Assembly (NCBI GenBank): GCA_003255065.1
Contig: QAOA01005290.1
Span: 37,955 to 101,954 of the forward strand
DNA: 64,000 bases
DNA from: Cercis canadensis
Taxonomy: Eukaryota; Streptophyta; Magnoliopsida; Fabales; Fabaceae
Direction of reading: 5' to 3'
Part shown: piece after piece, positions 14,569 through 25,314 of the stretch
Position numbering within the stretch: the stretch's first letter is position 1
Layout of the letters: the number at the start of each line of letters is the position of its first letter
Translations under genes and position numbers: made by a program
Notes under the pieces: generated by a model
What the model saw: only the letters and a program-made list of their open reading frames with translations
Told to the model about the DNA's origin: nothing
Databases searched by the model: none

Positions 14569-17500
14569 ACATGATTAGATTTATAGTGTAAAATTATGTG
14601 AAAAATAATCTATAGCCTTTTGAAAATTATATCTGTTCTATTAACATGCATGTTAATCCCCCTTTTTTATTTATTTTTTAACTTTCATGACTAGAGTTAA
14701 TGTTATTTTAGTTATATAAGGGATCTATCTCTCCCCTCATGCCTCCATTGTGCAGCAACCATGCAATATCACCCAATGTTTAGCTCTCCAGCTCCTACAC
14801 AGCACCTGTGAGCATCTTAGACACAACAAATGGTAAGAATATTTTGAGAGCAGTTAATAATAATTTTAAATAATATACACTTTTAAGTAAAATTAGGAGA
14901 AACATTCAAATATGAAGTAGAAGAAAAAAGAGAGGAGAGGAGAGGAGAGGAGAGAGAAGTGATGGACTATAAATGAACGAATAGGTTGGCCCATACCAAT
15001 AACATATAATTGTAAGTTTTCTAACCAAGAAGGAGCTATCATGTAAGTTAAGAATTGAAAGAGAATAATCCTCAATTAATTCCTACAATCTCTATTGTTG
15101 TTATAGTGTTTAAACTTTTGAACATTTGAATTACAGTTACTCATAGAACTAGGGTTTCTATTATTTGAATTCTTTCATTCCTTGTAAATATGTATAAATA
15201 TACACTTGTCAACATTAATGAAATTATGCTTTTCTTCCAATATTTATTGTGCTTCTACATGGTATCAGAGCTCATTGCTTAACAGCAACCATTTTTTTTG
15301 TCTCTCCCTCATGGCCAATACCTTGGAATCCTCTTCAACCTTTCCCTCTGTTCCCGTCTACCCCACTGCCCATCACCTTGGCACCACCCTTATTTCCTTC
15401 ACCTCGGCCCACCTCCCTATTAAACTAAACCACACCAACTACCACATGGAGAAATCTTGCTGATGCCCTCTTTCATGGGCATGCCCTAATGTCCTTCCTT
15501 GATGGCACAAAACCATGCACTACCTCCACCATTATTTCTAATGACATTTGTCTTACCTAATCCTGAATATACCCTATGGGTTAGGAAAGACAAACTACTC
15601 TTCCATGCCATTACAGCTTCTCTAGAGCTTGAGGTCCTTAATCTTCTTGGCAAGACTTCTACAGCCAAAGAAGCCAACCAAGTCCAAGAGTAACTAGAAC
15701 TAACTAAAGTACACTAGGCTTATATAGCAAATATCACAACCAAATGAGTGGAACAACAAGGGAAATCACGCTGAACTAATCTGAGTCCTACCTCTACCCA
15801 AAATTCATGCTAGTTAGTATACAACTTGGAAACAGTTTCTCTCATAGCACAATCCTTTTAATTGAAGAAAATATTTATTGTCAACTCAAATTCTCCATAG
15901 GGTGTAAGCAGCTAATTCCACGTTATAATAATTAAGCCCTGCTGATCTAAGCATTAGTGGAGATAAACCCCAAAAAACCTGGGCATTTGAGCCTCAACAA
16001 ACAGATGAAGGTACTCTACATCTAATGACCTTAAGGAAGAAAGCTGTTTGAAAATGTGATATGACCTATTAAGGAATTGTGGGAATAAAAGCAAGCAACA
16101 TAGTATAGTCCAATGAAATACATTAGTTGGTAAAATAAGGGAAGAAAACCTCTCAACTAAAAGACAAAGTGAGGTGACACAAGAGGGAACATTTGCCTCA
16201 GAACATGAGAAAAAACACTGAAGCTAATTCAATTTCTAGATTTCAACAAAGACAGATTATTTCTCAGTACATAAAGCATCGGCCCTGGGTCAGGTTTTCA
16301 TTTAACAATATAGTCGAAAGTTTGCAAGGAGAAACATTCATAGGACCTTTGTTTTCAACAGCTTGCAGAGATAATTTTACTTTAGTAACGGAGAAAATTC
16401 AGTAGGTTTTTCATTTCATAAAATTTCAGAAGTATAGTACAATCAAAATATATATAGTATATACAAGCATTAACAGGATTGTTCGTTTCCTTGTCCAAGA
16501 CTGAGCAGGAATTTTGAACATGTAACCATTTTAGAAAATGTATGAAATTCAAATCCCATACTGTCCCTAATAAAAGGAGAAAGAATAAACAAAGATAATG
16601 GATAAATTGAGTTTCTATTATGTGTAACATGTAAATTATATTCCTAAAACCTAATATCGATAAGATACTGAAAAATCTTAGAACATAATATTCACCACTT
16701 TCCACAACATCAAAAACTATATTAATAGTGGCAAACCGATAGGGTAAGAACATTACCAATATAATTCTTGATGTACAAATAATCCATTCTCTCAAATTTT
16801 AAAAGATTTTCCTTTTAAATCACTTTGTCATAGTTGGTCCTGCAATAGGCAAGCTCACAACCATACAAAATGTCCCTAAATTATTTTTGGATTGCCAAAT
16901 ATCAAAATCTCAAATTTATACATGCCAAATATAATTATTTCACAAATATTCTCACTTTAGACAATGAAATAGACAAATATATAACACAATAATTAATTTA
17001 ACATACATCAGTCATCCCCAAGAGAGTACAACACATATATCATTGCTAAATACGTGAGAAACATGTAAATATGTAAATATATCTATGTATATATATATAT
17101 ATATATATATATACATTTCAGCACCAAAATCCGAGAGTACAATAATATTTTGATGGTGTAAAGTCTTAAGAAAATGAGAAAATATGGCTCTGGGAATCCA
17201 AAAAAATAAAAAAAAAAACTTCATATGGGAGAGTAAGGCAAATGAAGAAGAACAGGAGAAGTTTTGCTGAAAAATTCCTCGTGCATGAGCCATATGCATT
17301 GTCACGTGCTTGTCCCACGTGTGGCCATTGCTGGGAAAGGACCCAACCCTTCTTCTCCACCCAGCCGGATCTGCAACTGGGTTACTCGACCTAGTTGCGG
17401 ACCAGGTGATGCCCAGAACCATATTTCCTTTGTTTTAACCTCTTTCATCATGATTTTTACACCATCTAATGCAAAATTCAATGGTTTATCAAACCCCTAT

Positions 17501-17931
17501 GAAAATTTTATCAATTATGCATTGAATAATTGAAGTTCTAAGTTAGGGTTCATGGTATACCAAGCAAAAAATCACCATTAAAACACAACTAAAGCTTCAG
17601 TTTTCATAGTTTAGTGTTTAACCATCAGCCCCACACCCAAATAAGTTCGAGTTGCGCATAAGTATCATTCAAAATTAAGCATGAACACAATAAACGTAAA
17701 TATGAGTCTCAGCCATACAAAATATAAATTTATCAACTAGAACGAGTTAAACTCACATTAACAGCCATAAACAAGATTAAACCAGATTCTCTAATACCAA
17801 TTGAAGGATACCTAGTAATCCAATCTATAGCATGTTATCTCAATAATAAACGAAAACACAGTTGAAGGAATACCTGACAATGATGAAGAGTCCATTCCTA
17901 CAGTAGAAACACCAAGCAAGCAAGAACTCAT
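1280..17931 (-). CDS. PRUNE-like (DHHA2-domain) phosphoesterase homologue, 11 visible exons, 3' end outside window
   Basis: Exons read on the minus strand with GT-AG borders: 17874-17931 (ATG at 17931), 12489-12674, 9094-9727, 7126-7310, 6426-6506, 6300-6347, 6142-6210, 5334-5420, 4769-4895, 3930-4010, 1280-1384. Phases agree from exon 3 to 11. The order of motifs matches the PRUNE/exopolyphosphatase family: FDAADVGS followed by AFYLNE (first metal motif region), INIKRVNL, LLNSNGL where DHH proteins have VDHH, the CCTAIAEK...SPEIL helix, ILLDT (metal-binding Asp), and the DHHA2 segment ADILRKDFKEW. Family members hydrolyse short polyphosphates or cyclic nucleotides, but here the DHH triad reads NSN, so catalysis is doubtful. 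The N-terminal ~290 residues (exons 1-3) are a low-complexity extension. Exon 2 ends in phase 1 while exon 3 at its best acceptor opens in phase 0, so a small exon is missing or another acceptor (near 9708) is used. The introns are inflated by transposons. Confidence 0.85.
1589..2755 (+). mobile_element. Solo LTR of the Sirevirus (Copia) family
   Basis: The 1167-bp sequence opens TGTTAACCCCACAAGTC and closes TGCAACTCTCA. It is homologous along its length to the two LTRs of the Sirevirus at 47579-60710. The 5-bp target duplication AAAGC is exact (1584-1588 and 2756-2760). No internal sequence is present, so this is a solo LTR left by LTR-LTR recombination. It sits in an intron of the PRUNE-like gene, in antisense orientation to it. 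Confidence 0.95.
4177..4627. repeat. 225-bp direct duplication around a single N (probable assembly join)
   Basis: Bases 4177-4401 and 4403-4627 are the same sequence apart from two substitutions, separated by one N at 4402. A near-identical head-to-tail copy either side of a lone N is the signature of two contig ends that overlap but were not merged. It lies in the intron between the exons at 4769-4895 and 3930-4010. Confidence 0.8.
7657..8110 (-). pseudogene. Copia integrase-region fragments (rearranged)
   Basis: On the minus strand, from high to low coordinates, the sequence first gives VFIGYDPNSKGYKLYNP, which is typical of the region after the Copia integrase core. It then jumps to LCEACLLGKHARRSFPKEA, the GAG-pre-integrase zinc region that normally lies upstream. 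It then decays through integrase-core-like sequence (SNRGG..FTSKEFNEF). The order is therefore rearranged and the frames are broken. It lies in the 7311-9093 intron of the PRUNE-like gene and abuts the Copia LTR/PBS remnant to the right. Confidence 0.75.
8093..8803 (+). mobile_element. Deleted Copia element: truncated 5' LTR, PBS, short leader, PPT, intact 3' LTR
   Basis: The 3' LTR is 8501-8803 (303 bp, TGTTGAAAAT...TTCAACA), preceded by the polypurine tract AAGGGAGAT (8492-8500). Bases 8093-8150 match the last ~58 bp of that LTR and are followed by an initiator-Met-tRNA primer site, TGGTATCAGAGC (8152-8163). The internal region is only about 340 bp and has no clear ORF. ATTCC follows the 3' LTR (8804-8808), and ATTCC also occurs at 7652-7656, left of the minus-strand integrase fragments. 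The whole 7657-8803 block may therefore have inserted as one chimera. Confidence 0.8.
8152..8163 (+). promoter_or_regulatory. Copia primer-binding site (initiator Met-tRNA)
   Basis: TGGTATCAGAGC lies one base after the LTR terminus at 8150. This is the standard plant Copia primer-binding site and fixes the orientation of the remnant as plus. Confidence 0.85.
10238..11700. mobile_element. Non-autonomous hAT element, 1463 bp
   Basis: The ends are TAGGGGTGTAA and, reverse-complemented, TAGGGGTGTAA, so the terminal inverted repeat is perfect for 11 bp. The 8-bp target duplication GTTGCTGT is exact at 10230-10237 and 11701-11708. Subterminal regions are rich in GGTTCGGTTT and AACCGAACC motifs, typical of plant hAT elements. 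No transposase reading frame is present. The centre (about 10430-11380) has a pyrimidine-rich tract resembling a plant 5' UTR, so host sequence may have been captured. A poly-C run with one N is at 11375-11392. It lies in the intron between exons 2 and 3 of the PRUNE-like gene. Confidence 0.92.
12739..12920. mobile_element. Foldback MITE inserted in a (TG)n microsatellite
   Basis: Two ~78-bp arms are inverted copies. The left arm includes CTAGTCATGTCACTTGAGTC and the right arm includes the reverse complement of CTTGAGTCATGTTGCT. A central AT-rich loop lies near 12826-12838. Both flanks are TG/GT repeats (12728-12740 and 12921-12938), which hides any target duplication. It lies in intron 1 of the PRUNE-like gene. 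Confidence 0.8.
13183..14081. mobile_element. Degraded non-autonomous hAT element, 899 bp
   Basis: The left end is TAGGGGTGTTAAAA and the reverse-complemented right end is CAGGGCTGTCAAAACC, hAT-like inverted repeats with several differences. The flanks ATCCTAAC (13175-13182) and GTTCTAAC (14082-14089) agree at 6 of 8 positions. Internal GGCTGGGC and GGCCCGG blocks lie near the ends. There is no coding capacity. It is older than the hAT element at 10238. Confidence 0.65.
14482..14567. repeat. 86-bp poly(A) run
   Basis: This is an uninterrupted A homopolymer of 86 bases. No LINE or SINE body was recognised upstream on the plus strand, so its origin (retroposon tail or slippage) is open. The exact length may be a sequencing artefact. 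Confidence 0.8.
15096..15259 (+). mobile_element. Probable short 5' LTR of a Copia remnant
   Basis: The segment ends CTTCTACA immediately before the primer site TGGTATCAGAGC at 15260. It starts at a TG (TGTTGTTATAG) about 164 bp upstream, a size typical of short plant Copia LTRs. No matching 3' LTR was seen, so the left edge is uncertain. Confidence 0.5.
15260..15271 (+). promoter_or_regulatory. Copia primer-binding site (initiator Met-tRNA)
   Basis: TGGTATCAGAGC directly follows the LTR terminal CA, with a gag-like start codon 40 bp downstream. This marks the 5' end of a plus-strand Copia element. Confidence 0.85.
15311..15692 (+). pseudogene. Degenerate Copia gag fragment
   Basis: From ATG at 15311 the frames resemble the N-terminus of short-LTR plant Copia gag. 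HLPIKLNHTNY corresponds to the 'KL-x-x-NY-x-x-W' motif, and the GTKPC and PNPEYTLWVRKDKLLFHAI segments follow in other frames. At least two frameshifts (near 15446 and 15545) and several stops break it, and homology fades after about 15690. No protease, integrase or reverse transcriptase follows, so the element is truncated. It lies in intron 1 of the PRUNE-like gene. Confidence 0.75.
15700..17873. other. Rest of intron 1, no gene recognised
   Basis: This is the 5' part of PRUNE intron 1. It contains an (AT)n microsatellite at about 17087-17113 and AT-rich single-copy sequence. ORFs here are short and have no recognisable domain. Confidence 0.5.
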
Positions 17932-18644
17932 GTTATGGTTAGATTATCCACAGTGTATGTGTGTTCAAGAGAGATACTATTCTCTAACCCTAGAAGCAAT
18001 AAAATGTGTAACCTCAATGGGAGTTACACTGGTAGAGAGAAGAGGCTTCTTCTTGTATTTACTATACGGGCTAACCTACACATTATGATTGGCCCATACA
18101 CAAAGCCCACACCTCACATAGTTCATGTAGGACTTAACTACCTCACAAAGCCTAATAGCACAATTGATCACAATAGACTATAATATGCTCTAATAATATT
18201 TGACACTTATTAATCTGAGGTTTATATAAAAGATAACTAAATATATTAGTCCACTAAGATGAAATCCAAAAGCTCCACCTACCAATCCATACACCCAGTG
18301 ACAAATCCAAAAATAATTCAATGGTGGGCCAAACTATAAGAATAGGAGCCTCTCAAAAATTACCAAAGCAATTTGATAAAAAAATTTGAGAAGGGAGCGT
18401 TGCTGCATACACCTAGGTACCGATCTTGACCATCATCTCATATACTAACGTTATCTGATAGATGAATTGCATATAATATATAAACAACTTTACAATAACA
18501 AGTAGAACAAAACATTGCGCATACACAACTCAATGAAGCTTGATCTTCATTATTGTTTCAACAAATGTTGCAAACGCAAAAATACAATTAAATATAAGCA
18601 ATAGACAAACTATGAGAAGGATATATAGACTGTATAGTGGGAGT

Positions 18645-18732
18645 TAGTATGCCTGGCTCCATGCACGCCACCTGCAGCAGCAAATCCCAAAGGGTTTGTT
18701 TACGCTTGTGGCATACAGGGAGCCAGGCATAA
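18645..18732 (-). ncRNA. MIR160: MIR160 precursor hairpin
   Basis: On the minus strand the 5' arm holds the canonical miR160 TGCCTGGCTCCCTGTATGCCA (18709-18729) without a mismatch. The 3' arm holds the star strand, 21 nt at 18648-18668 (starts GCGTGCATGG). The stem of about 24 bp has one C/T mismatch and two G-U wobbles, the loop is about 38 nt, and the duplex has 2-nt 3' overhangs. miR160 is known to target the auxin response factors ARF10/16/17. It lies about 0.7 kb upstream of the PRUNE-like start codon on the same strand and is probably transcribed separately. Confidence 0.96.
18709..18729 (-). ncRNA. miR160: Mature miR160
   Basis: The 21-nt sequence is identical to the deeply conserved plant miR160. 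It is on the 5' arm of the minus-strand hairpin, as expected for this family. Confidence 0.96.
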
Positions 18733-19322
18733 CCAGTGTTACCTTGATTGGCTTTTCTACACTTTACTCTGCCATGAAAATATGCTGCGAAAGCTTACTA
18801 CTATTACACAAAGAATAGTTTGACAAGTCATATTACATAGACATAAATAGTCTGAACGGTAGAAGACCATATATATGAGGTAAATAAGGAAAAGTTTTAT
18901 TACTTCCTTCTGTTTCTTAGCTCTTGTACCAATTTTTTTGTTTGTACGCTCCACAATTAATGCACATTCCAAAAAACGGCCACCTTTAGAAAAATTAAAT
19001 GAAATTGAAGATCTGAATTTCAAATAGTTTCTCTTATCCACCACCAACCACTAGGATAAATAAATCTTTTAGCATTCAAAGTTGTAGATTTTGCATTACA
19101 AATTTTGATTTGTTACCAGATGAGCCTTTTGACTAATTGGTTTCCCTTCTTTATCTGATCTTTAGGGATTATGATCCTTAAAATCACTTTAGAGAGTAAA
19201 GTGGATGGATCCCACCCCTTAATAATAATTACGGGTTGAGATGATTGCACATGATTTTTATAAAACAGCAATCTCTGACAATGATAAATGCTATTTTCTG
19301 CATTATACCCTTGCCATATACA
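18733..19322. other. Upstream region of MIR160, nothing else recognised
   Basis: AT-rich sequence without a recognisable coding or mobile feature. It should contain the MIR160 promoter on the minus strand, but no element can be assigned with confidence. Confidence 0.4.
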
Positions 19323-20513
19323 TGATAAGTCAATTTTATACCGCTTATCTTGTATTTATCTAGCTTGTTAATTGCTTGTTCTAAGGTATTTTAGAGTTTA
19401 TTTATGTGTTTTAATGTTTATTTTGCAGGTTTTCGATTTAGGAATGCTTGGAAGTCGCTTAAGCGTATTTCGGTTAAAAAAGGACTGAATTTTGGTAACT
19501 TTGCGAAGCAGTGCTGCAGCTCTTAATGGTCAACTTGGAAATTGACTTCCAGTTTTCTTATTTTAGTTAGGATTCCTTTGTTATTTTAATTCCTTATTTC
19601 TCTAAACTTCCTAGGACATATAAATAGGTATTTTAAAGTCTAGATTAAGGTTTCCAATGGGTTCCTATTTGGTTCCACAATCTCATAAGTGGAGGATTGA
19701 AGAAGAGATATTAGAGGCGCGAGGAAGGAGACGGCGATGGATCTAACTTCGCAATCAGATTTTCTCCCTCTACTTTCTTTTACTTAAGTTTAGTTTTATC
19801 ATTAGGATGCTTTATTTTATAATCATAAACTAATTTTCTTTCTATGGCTACGATGTAGCCTAACTATGAATAGTGGTAATTTTTTAAAGATTTAATCTGT
19901 GCTTTATCTTTTCTAATTGAGTGTTTATCTCTAATCTTAATGCTTCTAATTGTCTGATCATCAATTAATTGTTAGGTTAATCACAATAAGATCGAAAGGA
20001 GATTTGTGTGTCTTGTTCATTATAATAGATATCATAGGTTGCATGTAGGATAAAAATATACTTTATGACATGTGTAGTCAATTAAAGAGATCCATAGAAT
20101 TAAACAAATTTTTAGGTTATTTGTAATTCACATAGGAATATAGTGAGTTCATAACTTGGGAATATTTTCATTTGACCTTGGGAGAGGCTAATGAATAAAT
20201 TAGGGAATCTCGGCTAGCAAGCAAAAAGATAATTCAAGATTAAAGAAATAAGGAATTAAAAACTAGGATTAGTTATGGTGAAACCAAAAACCATAGGCTT
20301 TCTTTCTTCATTTATTCATGATTTTTATCTGCTTTCTTTTACTTTCAGTTTATTTAAGTTCAATCTTGAAATTTCTCCCTAATTAGTTAGTTAGATAAAA
20401 TTGGAATTAACCCAATTTCGATGGTTAATAGCTTTAATCCTCATGGGAACAATAACTCACTTTTATTACTTGTAAGACGATAGCGTACACTTGCGCTCCA
20501 TTTTCACACAACA
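19323..20513 (+). mobile_element. Solo LTR, 1191 bp (same superfamily as 62585-63805)
   Basis: It starts TGATAAGTC and ends CACACAACA, with an exact 5-bp target duplication ATACA (19318-19322 and 20514-20518). It shares a core with the LTR at 62585-63805: the GATGTAGCC block, GGTTGCATGTAGGATAA, and near the end the ACGATAGCGTACACTTGCG motif. No primer site or internal region is present. The parent superfamily cannot be set from an LTR alone. Confidence 0.88.
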
Positions 20514-20672
20514 ATACATATCAATGATAATTTTTCACCAATATTAATAATATATTCTCAATGGATTCAGATCTTTTCCTTCAAGACAAAAGAATAGAGA
20601 AGTACCCAGTAGGAGTAGAACACCTATCAAACAATCTTGTTCCTAGACTAGAGGAGGTGCCATTAGACTTAG
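20514..20672. other. Spacer between two solo LTRs with a short interrupted ORF
   Basis: An ORF opens with ATG near 20561 and runs in frame into the solo LTR at 20673. Across the LTR, the frame would continue at 23902. The ~45-codon product is not recognised and may be chance. Confidence 0.35.
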
Positions 20673-23600
20673 TGTCACAACGTACCTGAAGGTCGTTATG
20701 ATGCAAATAGCGAACTTAGAAAAAAGATCAGTTTTCCGAAAGAAAACTTAAAGTCGCTACCAATTGTATTAAAAATCAGGGAACAATTGGAAAACCCCTT
20801 TTATATCTAAGACTTGGTCTACGAACCAGAGAGGGTTTAAGAGTCTAATTGTGTGTAAGAAAGGTGTTAGACACCCTACAACACTCACAGTTACCTAAAA
20901 TTAATTGTGCAAATTAAGTGATTACCAAATTGTATTTATTTTATCCCTAAATGAAAACAAAAGAAAAATGGGTGATTATTTAAATTTGGACTTGATTCGT
21001 CACCCTTGAATGTCTATGTACCCTAAATAGGGATCAAAGTTTGCGTAGTTCGTAAGATGGTTCAAAAGCTTAAAGGAAAATTTCATTTTCGAAAACAAAA
21101 TTCAAAACAAATGTTCATTTCATGTTTATTTTTTATTTTTTCTTTGCTTTAATTGTAAAAATAAACTAAATAAATAAGCTTGCAATCAATATAAATTGCG
21201 AATAATTGTAAATATGCTATGCATGAATCTAATTATGTCATAAATCCTTTCACTTTGTTCTCACGTTTCTCGGTTCCCAAAGTGGTGCTTATCTTTACCT
21301 CGGGTGGATAGGAAAGCCACCATTATCCCTCCCTTGATAAGTAAGGGGCCTATGAATACTAAGCAAACAATCACATTACTAAATGCTATGCAAATATATG
21401 ATTTTAAGTATTATAACACTTGTCATTCTCCAATAGGGGAGGGGTACATAATTGAAAAATGTAATCAAAATAAACAAAAGCTCTCCAAGCCTCCAAATCG
21501 CCTTAAGGTTTTGCTAATGGCCCAAGGATTGTGACTTCCTCTCACATGGAACACATATTAGTTAGCTCAAAATAAAAAATTAAAGTTCACATATGCAAAA
21601 ACAATTGAGCAGCCACAACACATCACAATAAATGACAAGATAAAGCAAGGAATATGTCAACTTATAGTGAAAAGGCATACAATACTAAAGCACATGTGGC
21701 AACCATTAAGAGTCAAAATAAAACCATGAAAATGACATGCAAAGTAAGGCAACAACATTTAGTTAAACAGGGAAATCAACATACACTCCTAATTAGCATG
21801 CAAATGGTTCTAAAGAGGAAGAAAATGACAACAAGCAAACACAAGGAAAAATAAAGAAAAATACAACAACAAAGACAGAAAACAAAACATCAAATAGGGG
21901 AAACTTGTAAAGAAATCTAGAAATGCATGCCAATGCAATTTGACCCCAAAATTTTACGTGACATAAAAAATATCTTATGGTTCTAAATAATAAAAAATCA
22001 TATAAAAATGAGCTCCCTAACTCAAATTATGGCAAAAAATCATAACACTGCCATAATCAACTAACAATTTCACAGTACAGTTAAAACAAACATTTTCATA
22101 TTAAAACTGGGAGCAAATGAGACATGAAAAAAATATGAAATCTATACATATACAAGATACACATCTTAGGGTTCCAACAATATATGAATTATGCCATTTC
22201 GGGTTGTAAAACTGAAGTTATAGTCAAAAGACCGACCACTGCTAGTGTTAGACTAACAATTTCATAGTACAGTTATGACAGCCATTTTCAAATTAAACCT
22301 GTGAGCAAATGAGACATGCAAAAAAATGTGAAATTTATACACATGCAAGATACACATCTTAGGGTTCTAACAAGATAAGAATCATGTCATTTAGGGTTGT
22401 AAAACTAAAGTTATGGTCAAAAGACAGACCACTGCCAGTGTTGGACTGACAGGTTTGAGAATGACTATTTAGAAACCAAATTTGATAACTACTATCCCAA
22501 TTGACCAATTTGATTTTAAACATGATAAAAGTCAAAAGATTAAGACCAAAATACAAAGTTTTCAAGAAAGGTCAAGCATCATTTTGATTTTTAATCGAGA
22601 ACCCTAAAACACATTCAATAAAACAAAGGCAAAACAAACAAAATACTAAAAAAGAAATCCACAAGAAGCATGCTCACTCCAACAAGACATTACAAATGGT
22701 ACCAAAATAATAATAGGGTAGCAAGCATGTAAAACCTACAATAACATCAACCAAGACCATGTTGGAAAAGGACCAACCCTAAACAAAAATCATGTGATAT
22801 GGTAAAAACAAGCAAAACAACAATAAACTAAGTATTGAACCACAATCAAAATAGAAACTAAAAATAATCTCCCAAAACCAAAATATCATGAGGATATTCA
22901 AGAGAGGAGAAAAACAACAAAAATAAAATTGGAACTCGTGGAACTAAAATGAAATAGAGGCATTCAAGAGGCAAACAAAAAGAAACATACATTTCACATA
23001 GATTCAAACAAAAACCCACAAGAGAATGACAAAAAATCAAGAGAAGAGTGAATGTTACCTAGCGTTCTTCAAGAAAACGCATCTTCCTTGCTCAAAAGTG
23101 TAGAACCCAGCTCCAAGAAGCTCAAACTACTCTTGGTTTCTTGTTTTTTTCTTTAAGAATATTAAGAACACTCAAGAACAATCAATAACTCTCAATTTTC
23201 CTCTCTTTGATATATTTTTTCAAGTTCTTTTCGTTTTTACATTGAGAGCATATTATGAAGCTTCTTTGAGGCTACATCTTTTCACTTATGCTTGGAAAAA
23301 TTCTTTAAACCCTAGCTGATCTCCTTTTAGATTTTTAACAAATTTATTTGATTTTTTTTTAAATAAAAATCACAAAACCCTAATTGGTCAATTGAGCCAA
23401 ATTAGGTCAAAATGAGCTCAACCTTGGATCTAAGTTGATCCAATTGGTCCCAAATTAAACCTCAAACAAATTAAATAGTCCAACAAACATATATAATTTA
23501 TTTGGACCAAAAACATTAGAAAAACAAAAAAAAAAATAAGTGGACCCAAAGGTCCCCAAACTAGGGTTTTAGCATGATATGTCAAGCCCAAAACATGAGT

Positions 23601-23896
23601 TTTGACCCAAAATCACTAAAAGCCTAGAAAATTATAATTTTTATGTCAAACAAAGTATTTAAAACAAATCAAATGAGTCAAAAGACTCCAAACTCAAATT
23701 TAAAGAAAATGGGCCAAAGGGCTAACTAACTTATATTAAAATGAAGTGGACCAATGCTCAAAAACCAAAACTTTGATTCAAAAACTTAAAGAGGTCTTAA
23801 ATACCTTAAAATCAAAATTTTCAATTGAAAATAATTTTTTCTATTTTTTTTAGAAAAAAACATGTAACAATCCCGAGACAAAATACGGTATCTACA
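20673..23896 (-). mobile_element. Large solo LTR, 3224 bp
   Basis: In minus orientation it starts TGTAGATACCGTATTTTGTC and ends ACGTTGTGACA. These ends resemble those of the 9 kb element at 33235-42228 (TGTTAATACCC... and GACGTTGCGACA), so both belong to related LTR lineages. The 5-bp target duplication CTTAG is exact (20668-20672 and 23897-23901). It has no coding capacity. Inside, 22061-22444 is a tandem duplication of period 192 bp. Confidence 0.9.
22061..22444. repeat. Two tandem 192-bp units within the large solo LTR
   Basis: Both units begin CTAACAATTTCA(C/T)AGTACAG and include GATACACATCTTAGGGTTC and GACCACTGC(T/C)AGTGTT. They are clearly diverged, so the duplication is old. Confidence 0.8.
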
Positions 23897-23901
23897 CTTA
23901 G

Positions 23902-25314
23902 AAGTCATCGGTAGATCTTCTCCTTTTAGGGGATAACATGATATTGTTATGTTAGGCTAATCTTAGCCATCCATGCTTAATGAAGCCAAATCAATTGTCT
24001 AGAGAGCACCACAACAACTTATAATTAAATACTCAAACTATTTACCTCAGATCTCTCCCATTCTGGACTCTGATGTAAGGTAAGTCATTTTAAGGATGTT
24101 TCTATTGCTTAATCATACAATGCAGGCCCTCTCTTTTGTCTGCACGATTGTGATTGATGGGAAATAATTATGCTTCATTTTAAGTATTGTACCTGTAATC
24201 CCAGCCACCCCCAATCCCCCGAGAAAATGAATTTAGAGATTCCTAGAAAGAACTGATTTAGGTTCTAATCTTAAATAATTGTTATTTGCTGTTTGTTGCT
24301 CTAGATTTGACTGTGGAGCGATGCGTAGTATCATGTTTATGAAAGAGGTAGAGATTGTGGACAAAATCGTTGGGGGCAAAGAATTGTATTTAGCTCCATG
24401 TGACTCTTTTTAACTTATATACTTAACTTTGACTTTTAGGAAACAGTTTATTCTCCTGGACCCCTTATGGTAGTTTTCTAATATGATTGAAGCCAAATTT
24501 AACAGAGTTTCCCATTAAGGATTATCTTCTTTAGATCTTCTTTAGTTTATTCTCACCTTAAAATATATCTTTCTTGTCACTTTAATGGGGAGCAAGGGAG
24601 AGAAATGTTAGGGTGAATTGGGGAGGGATTTGGGGATGAGCATATGCTGGCCATGTCCATAAAAGAATGGAGTAGGCTGGGCTGGGTGCCTTTAGCTTAA
24701 CCCAGAATGGCTTGCAGATTTCCTTCAATTTGCGGATATTTCTAGCTCACTGTGTGAGAAAGTATCTTTTTTTTTTTCTTTTTCTTTTTGTTGGGAGAAA
24801 GTATCTGTTTTGTAACAGATAAAAAGGATGTAATTTTTTGTGAGTATTGCTTCCACTAAACACAAGAAAATACTCAATATATCACATCCTAATATAAAAT
24901 TTTAAATAATTTATTTATATATACTTTAACTCAAAAACATGTTGGGTTCTACTAGACTTTCATACTCTCTCAAACACCTTTCTTTACCCAATAATTATAC
25001 ACAACATCGTATACATATTCTACATATCTCACATGGAATATATTCTATTCCACAAGTATCAATATATATATATANTATATATAGCCATGGTATAACTCAT
25101 TTAAGCTAGTAGCTGTTAACCACTTTAAGGCACATTAAACTCCATATTAAGCACCATAAAATAGCTATTAAAACCTTATCACTGTTAGCCTCTTAATAGT
25201 CATTATATTGGCTTTAGTCCATTTCTTTACGACCTTAAGGTTACACCTTTAAGGTTCTTAACCTACATTTGGCTATTATGTCATATTAAGAACATTAAAC
25301 AATAATTTAATAAA
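23902..25314. other. Intergenic, nothing recognised
   Basis: AT-rich sequence without a recognisable gene or element. A (TA)n run contains one N at 25075. Confidence 0.5.

Noticed and set aside
16382-16795. 137-codon minus-strand ORF in PRUNE intron 1
   Set aside because: AT-rich composition with no recognisable domain; an open frame in an intron.
17083-17113. (AT)n tract as a possible regulatory element
   Set aside because: Simple microsatellite; nothing beyond the repeat supports a function.
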